Origin: Belliella buryatensis
Lineage (GTDB): Bacteria; Bacteroidota; Bacteroidia; Cytophagales; Cyclobacteriaceae
Assembly (NCBI RefSeq): GCF_900188245.1
Contig: NZ_FZOK01000004.1
Location: forward strand, 186,001-250,000
DNA: 64,000 bases
Direction: 5' to 3'
Shown: positions 59,781 to 64,000 of the stretch, piece by piece
Layout of the letters: each line of letters begins with the position of its first letter
Position numbering within the stretch: position 1 is the first letter of the stretch
The notes under the pieces: model-generated
What the model was told of the DNA's origin: nothing
The model's database searches: none
What the model saw: the letters and a program-made list of their open reading frames with translations, nothing else
Made by a program: the position numbers and the translations under genes

Positions 59781-62390
59781 ATGAAATTTTTGAAAATTCT
59801 CTTTTCAACCAAAATTAGTTTAATTCTCTTATTAGCTTTTGCCATTTCCATGGCTGTGGCTACATTCATAGAAAATGACCATGGGATTCCTGTTGCTTGG
59901 AAGTTGGTCTATGATGCTTGGTGGTTTGAGGTCATTATGATATGGTTAGCTTTCAATTTTATAGCCCACATTGGAAAATACAAACTATTACATGCCAATC
60001 GGTGGCCTGTAGGGCTGTTTCACCTAGCTTTTGTGATCATTTTGCTAGGGGCTGGAGTGACTAGGTATTTGAGTGTAGATGGAGTGATGCATATCAGACA
60101 AGGTGCATCCGAATATTCATTTTATACTAGCACAGACTATTTACAAGTTCGGCAAACCCAAACCAATCAGGGGCTCAAATTTGAAAAACCTGTCAGTATC
60201 ATCCCACATCAATTCAAGCCAGAAACCCATTGGGTAGATTTTGGTCAAGACCGCTTTCAGATCAATATCAAAGAGTACATCAAAGCTGGTGTAGAGTCTT
60301 ATGTAGATGGAACAGAGACATTCATCGACATAGCTGTTGCCATGGGTGCAGGCAGAGAGGATTTTATTTTGAGTGAAGGCAATGAAGTAGCATTAGGAGA
60401 GCTAGTTTTGGGAACTTCTAAAAATTCATCAAGTCCTATACGCATCTTCAAAGAGGATAGTCTCTGGATGATTCTTTCAGATGTGCATTTACAAATTATG
60501 GAAATGAGCACCCAAAAAATCGGGGTCATGCACGAGGGCGAAAGTAGTCAATTACAGCTTAGGTCTCTTTACCAATGGAATGGTGGAGCTTTTATGGTCA
60601 AATCTATCATCGAAGATGCTGCAATTGTCTATCAACCAGAAACTGACGAAAAACTCGCCAAAAACATGCTAGATGTCGTCAATATTGAGATTCTTGATGA
60701 AGCAGGAAAATTGGTCTCGCAAGCTTATATCAGAAATGTCAGTTTTAACCCTAAATGGCACCCATTTACACATAATGGACAAAATTACACGCTTACTTTT
60801 GGTCCAAAGAATATCAAGCTCCCCTTCGAACTCTATTTGAATGCTTTTGAGCTGGAAAGGTACCCCGGTAGCCAAAGCCCTGCTTCTTACGCTAGTGAAG
60901 TCATGGTCAGGTCTGATGGTGAGGAGTTCCCCTATAGGATATTTATGAACAATGTACTAGATCACAAAGGCTTCAGATTCTATCAATCCTCCTATGACAA
61001 TGATGAAAGGGGTACTATCCTTTCGGTCAATCAAGATCGCCCTGGAACATACATCACCTACTTAGGCTATACTTTATTGAGTATAGGTATGCTTTTAACA
61101 CTTTTTGCCAAAGGCAGTAGATTTCAGCTTTTGAACAAAAAATTAGGTAGCTTACGTAGGAAAGCTGCAGCTACAGCTACCGTCTTTTTGTTGTTTTTAT
61201 CGGGATTATTTGCGCAGGAAGTGCCTATGCTAGATCCTAGGCAATCTTTGGTTCCTAAGGAAATTGCTGATGACTATGGGAAGCTGATTGTCCAAGACCT
61301 AGATGGAAGGATGAAGCCTCTCAACACCCTAGCAAATGAAATCATCCGTAAACTCAGTGGTAAATCAAAAATTGAAGTTCCAAGCCCTGACGGAGCAATT
61401 AACTTTTCTTCTGAGCAGTTTGTATTAGCCATTCAATTAGATCCAGTGACTTTTAGTCATCTGCCTTTAATCAAAATTGATCAGAAAAAATCAAAATTAG
61501 CTTTTCAAGCACTTGGGATAGAACCTACCGATCAGTTGAGCTTCAGAGAGTTTTTAGATGAAGATGGTAACTACTTACTCCAAGAATTGGTAGAAGCTAG
61601 CAATAGATTGAAGCCTGCGGAAAGAAATGAAGCGGACAAGGAACTTCTCAAAACAGACGAAAGATTCAATATTTTCTATGCATTATTGACGGGAGATTTT
61701 CTGAGATTATTCCCAAATAAACTAGACCGAAACAACACGTGGTTTACAAGTCAACAATGGACCCAGGGCTTCGATGAAGATGATGCTGTATTTGTCAAAA
61801 ATATCACTACACTCTACTTAGCGGCATTGGAAAAGGGTATCCAAACGGGCAATTGGGAAGATGCTAATGAAACACTCTCTTACATTCACCTCTACCAGCA
61901 AAAAGCAGGAAGCGAGGTCTATCCAAACAAAAATGAAATCAAAGGAGAATTACTTTACAATAAGCTAAATCTAGGCACGAAACTCTTTGGTCCCTTTTGG
62001 CTTCTGGGTATATTGATGCTAGTTTTAGGTATTCTGATGCTCTTCAAATCCAGTCAATGGATTGATAGACTTTGGAATTTGGGTAAAGTATTGACTTGGA
62101 TTGGCTTTTTATTATTCACCTTCCATCTAGCCCTTCGCTGGTATATAGCCAAACACCCACCATGGTCTGATGGATTCGAAATGATGGTTTTCGTCGCATG
62201 GGGAGTTCTCCTATTTGGGATGATATTCTCGAGCAAATCTCAATTCACCATCCCCCTTTCACTACTTTTTTCAGGTACATTGCTTTTTGTAGGTTTTCTT
62301 GATTGGCTGAATCCTGAGATTACCAACTTGATGCCTGTTCTCCACTCTTATTGGCTCAAAATACACGTCGCGATCATTGTCAGTGGCTAA
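59781..62390 (+). CDS. ccsBA: ResB-CcsA cytochrome c maturation fusion, N-terminal part ending at an in-frame TAA
   Basis: The start is the ATG of MKFLKILFSTKISLI, four bases after the porin stop; an ATG seven codons earlier would overlap the porin. Residues 1-110 form the ResB-type membrane part (WPVGLFHLAFVIILLGAGVTRY), followed by a large periplasmic region, a helix near residue 425 and a second periplasmic domain. The first CcsA-type helices start near residue 742. The frame stops at TAA (62388-62390) after IVSG, and the same frame continues open for 175 codons with the rest of CcsA. System II CcsBA exports heme and attaches it to CxxCH motifs, as NrfH and NrfA need. As written, this part lacks the heme-binding WWD motif. 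Confidence 0.8.
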   Translation: MKFLKILFSTKISLILLLAFAISMAVATFIENDHGIPVAWKLVYDAWWFEVIMIWLAFNFIAHIGKYKLLHANRWPVGLFHLAFVIILLGAGVTRYLSVDGVMHIRQGASEYSFYTSTDYLQVRQTQTNQGLKFEKPVSIIPHQFKPETHWVDFGQDRFQINIKEYIKAGVESYVDGTETFIDIAVAMGAGREDFILSEGNEVALGELVLGTSKNSSSPIRIFKEDSLWMILSDVHLQIMEMSTQKIGVMHEGESSQLQLRSLYQWNGGAFMVKSIIEDAAIVYQPETDEKLAKNMLDVVNIEILDEAGKLVSQAYIRNVSFNPKWHPFTHNGQNYTLTFGPKNIKLPFELYLNAFELERYPGSQSPASYASEVMVRSDGEEFPYRIFMNNVLDHKGFRFYQSSYDNDERGTILSVNQDRPGTYITYLGYTLLSIGMLLTLFAKGSRFQLLNKKLGSLRRKAAATATVFLLFLSGLFAQEVPMLDPRQSLVPKEIADDYGKLIVQDLDGRMKPLNTLANEIIRKLSGKSKIEVPSPDGAINFSSEQFVLAIQLDPVTFSHLPLIKIDQKKSKLAFQALGIEPTDQLSFREFLDEDGNYLLQELVEASNRLKPAERNEADKELLKTDERFNIFYALLTGDFLRLFPNKLDRNNTWFTSQQWTQGFDEDDAVFVKNITTLYLAALEKGIQTGNWEDANETLSYIHLYQQKAGSEVYPNKNEIKGELLYNKLNLGTKLFGPFWLLGILMLVLGILMLFKSSQWIDRLWNLGKVLTWIGFLLFTFHLALRWYIAKHPPWSDGFEMMVFVAWGVLLFGMIFSSKSQFTIPLSLLFSGTLLFVGFLDWLNPEITNLMPVLHSYWLKIHVAIIVSG

Positions 62391-62915
62391 GCGCCACTTG
62401 CTTTGTCAGCTATCATTGCCTTGCTTAGCTTACTTTTGATCATCTTCAAGCCAGCAAACCCCAAAGCAAAATGGTGGTTGAGCCTTCAAGAATTGAACAT
62501 TGTGAATGAAATGTCCATCACTATAGGCTTGTTTCTCCTCACCGTGGGAACTTTCTTAGGTGGGGTCTGGGCAAATGAAAGTTGGGGTCGCTACTGGGCT
62601 TGGGACCCCAAGGAAACTTGGGCCTTGATCTCAGTGATTGTCTATGCCATAGTCCTCCACTTGAGGTTAATACCTTCCATGAAGAAGAGCTTAATTTATA
62701 ATCTAGCCAGCCTATGGGCCTTCAGTTCGATTATCATGACCTCCTTTGGGGTGAATTATTACCTCTCTGGACTTCACTCCTATGCTGCAGGTGATCCTGT
62801 CCCTATACCTATCTGGGTGTATTGGGCTGTGGCTTTGCTTTTATTCATTTCCACCATTGCGATATGGCGCTATCAAAAAATGGATCAAACCCAATTGAAA
62901 AAATTGATGGTTTAA
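62391..62915 (+). pseudogene. ccsBA: CcsA C-terminal part, in frame after the TAA of the ccsBA gene
   Basis: In frame with the preceding segment (no frameshift), 174 residues beginning APLALSAI. It contains the WWD heme-handling motif WGRYWAWDPKETW and the last CcsA helices, including NYYLSGLHSY. Restoring one base (for example TAC in place of TAA, giving SGYAPLALSA, typical for this family) would yield a full CcsBA of about 1,044 residues. Without it no good start codon is present; the first candidate is a TTG at 62403. It may be a real inactivating mutation, a sequence error or a recoded stop. Confidence 0.8.
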
Positions 62916-62918
62916 AAA

Positions 62919-62957
62919 AAAAGACCTGGCAGGTTTTCGAAACCTGCCAGGTCTTTT
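62919..62957. terminator. Strong bidirectional terminator
   Basis: A perfect 18-bp stem (AAAAGACCTGGCAGGTTT and complement) with a TCG loop, between convergent genes. The core AACCTGCCAGGT may also be a dispersed palindromic repeat. Confidence 0.85.
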
Positions 62958-63018
62958 ATTGTCAAATTCATGCTTTTCAATATTTTTAATTTCTGCCCTA
63001 GATAAGAATTTCGATCAA

Positions 63019-63999
63019 TCAAGAGTAAGCTGGAACTGCCAATTCTTCCAACTCTCGGAGCGCCTTTTGAAACTGGCTATGCATCTTCGAGACCATTTCA
63101 TCCGCATCTAATGATATCTCTTCCAATTGATTTATATAGTAGCCAATTCCTTGTCTTAGGTTTTCCTTAAACTTGCTGACATAATTTTCAAATTTGGTAG
63201 GCTTTTCAAGCAGTGAATTTTCTAATTCTTCTTTGAGGTAATCTATGTAAAGTTGCAATTCCTTGACAAACATATGCGGGCGATGTGAGTCATGCATGAT
63301 GGTAAGTTTACCATAGATATGACCAATCATTTCTTTCAAGCTAAAAACTCCTGAGAAATATGCCAAATTAGGCCCTGGGCAAATGGTCGTCGCTGTCAGG
63401 TTTCTCGCAGGAGTGACCCCATTGGTCATTAAAGCTGGCGCACCCAAACCTTCACAAAGACAATCTTTAGCCAATACATTCTCAGCCTGTTTATCAAATT
63501 CCTGTGGATCTGAAAATCGGTCTTTCATAGCCTTGATTTTCAAATTCAAATACTGCCTTGATGCTGTACATATGGGTTTTTCGGTGAATTCTGTATTGAA
63601 AGAAAGAAACTTCTTGTAGCAAGGACTGCCCGCTCTATCTTTCTCTATGCGCTTTTTTCTCTGATTTTCAGAGCTACTCGTTCTCAGATTATTAAATCTG
63701 ACTCCCAGTGGGGAGGCATGACTTAAATAGTAATCTGATTTCTTAGCCTGAATCAATTTTTGTAGGGTGTCTTCGTCTACATTGGTGGCTTCTGGAACCA
63801 TCAAGAATGGACTCCCCCAGCCTGTGCCGTCTAACTGGTAATGTTGCCTCAGAAACTTATCTTCCTGCGCCGTTCCTATCCCTCCCTGCACAGTGATCAA
63901 AAGCTTTTCATCTGAAAGTAAAAGTGGTTTACCCTTTGCCAAAAGCGCTTGGTTGCATGCCTCTAGCAAGGTTTGTTGAAGTGTTTTCCTGTTTTGTTT
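63019..63999 (-). CDS. Conserved protein of unknown function, cut by the window end
   Basis: The frame is open to the last base, so the start lies outside the window and about 326 C-terminal residues are visible. Features are LLITVQGGIGTAQEDKFL and LDGTGWGSPFLMVPEATNVD, which look like a glycine-rich phosphate- or FMN-binding loop of a TIM-barrel enzyme (similar to nitronate monooxygenase or 2-nitropropane dioxygenase). Cysteine-containing segments follow (GSPCYKKFL, PICTAS, DCLCEGLGAPAL, ICPGPNLAYF) and then a long charged helical tail. I recognise the conserved style of a Bacteroidota protein but cannot assign it safely. Confidence 0.55.
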   Translation of the reverse strand, partial: KQNRKTLQQTLLEACNQALLAKGKPLLLSDEKLLITVQGGIGTAQEDKFLRQHYQLDGTGWGSPFLMVPEATNVDEDTLQKLIQAKKSDYYLSHASPLGVRFNNLRTSSSENQRKKRIEKDRAGSPCYKKFLSFNTEFTEKPICTASRQYLNLKIKAMKDRFSDPQEFDKQAENVLAKDCLCEGLGAPALMTNGVTPARNLTATTICPGPNLAYFSGVFSLKEMIGHIYGKLTIMHDSHRPHMFVKELQLYIDYLKEELENSLLEKPTKFENYVSKFKENLRQGIGYYINQLEEISLDADEMVSKMHSQFQKALRELEELAVPAYS

Positions 64000-64000
64000 G

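Noticed and set aside
62919-62957. Insertion sequence end
   Set aside because: A palindrome of terminator form between convergent genes, without a transposase or target duplication.
1-64000. CRISPR array
   Set aside because: No set of regularly spaced direct repeats was seen anywhere in the window.

Overview
The window reads as chromosome from a Bacteroidota bacterium, most likely of the Cyclobacteriaceae type (Algoriphagus or Belliella-like; this is inference from gene content). Supporting signs are a SusC/SusD pair, TAnnTTTG-type -7 promoter boxes instead of Shine-Dalgarno-led starts, ASPIC/FG-GAP lipoproteins, AT-rich DNA and a Bacteroidota-style NrfHA cluster.

Layout. 1-0.9 kb: end of a queuosine-precursor transporter gene and a small membrane protein. 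0.9-28.3 kb: a large glycan-utilisation locus centred on N-acetylgalactosamine (GalNAc). It has a DeoR/AgaR-like repressor with an SDR enzyme. A susC-susD-DUF3472 operon and a large FG-GAP lipoprotein follow. A tight seven-gene catabolic operon reads leftward from a Na+/solute symporter through AgaS, two PfkB kinases, a tagatose-bisphosphate aldolase and an amidohydrolase to a GH109 enzyme. A second leftward operon holds a SUMF1-like protein, a Gfo/Idh enzyme, a TIM-barrel protein and a GH20 hexosaminidase. A sulfatase closes the locus. Together these can import, desulfate and trim GalNAc glycans and carry GalNAc via GalNAc-6-P, GalN-6-P, tagatose-6-P and tagatose-1,6-bisphosphate to triose phosphates. 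28.4-35.5 kb: housekeeping genes (RlpA, a DEAD-box helicase, fumarylacetoacetase, a MazG-like enzyme, Dtd and others).

36.0-40.6 kb: tRNA-Ser and tRNA-Pro, then a 4.37-kb integrated element bounded by a 16-bp repeat of the tRNA-Pro 3' end. It encodes a tyrosine integrase, a serine recombinase, an excisionase-like protein, an HUH Rep-like protein and two small unknowns. This is the most remarkable part of the window. Between the att repeats I count only four GpC dinucleotides in about 4.36 kb, none inside any gene, so its six predicted proteins (about 1,030 residues) contain no alanine. The four-base palindromes GATC, CATG, GTAC, CTAG and ACGT are also absent by eye, although the flanking chromosome has them. 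The depletion crosses codon boundaries and intergenic DNA, so it acts on nucleic acid and not on protein.

40.7-56 kb: a DUF4394 lipoprotein, mnmA, a TruC-type pseudouridine synthase, two M28 peptidases, a BASS transporter, an AsmA-like protein, phosphofructokinase and a histidine kinase. 56.2-62.9 kb: a nitrite ammonification cluster (nrfH, nrfA, a porin and a ResB-CcsA cytochrome c maturation protein) with a Crp/Fnr-like site upstream. The ccsBA gene is broken by an in-frame TAA. The window ends inside a conserved unknown gene.
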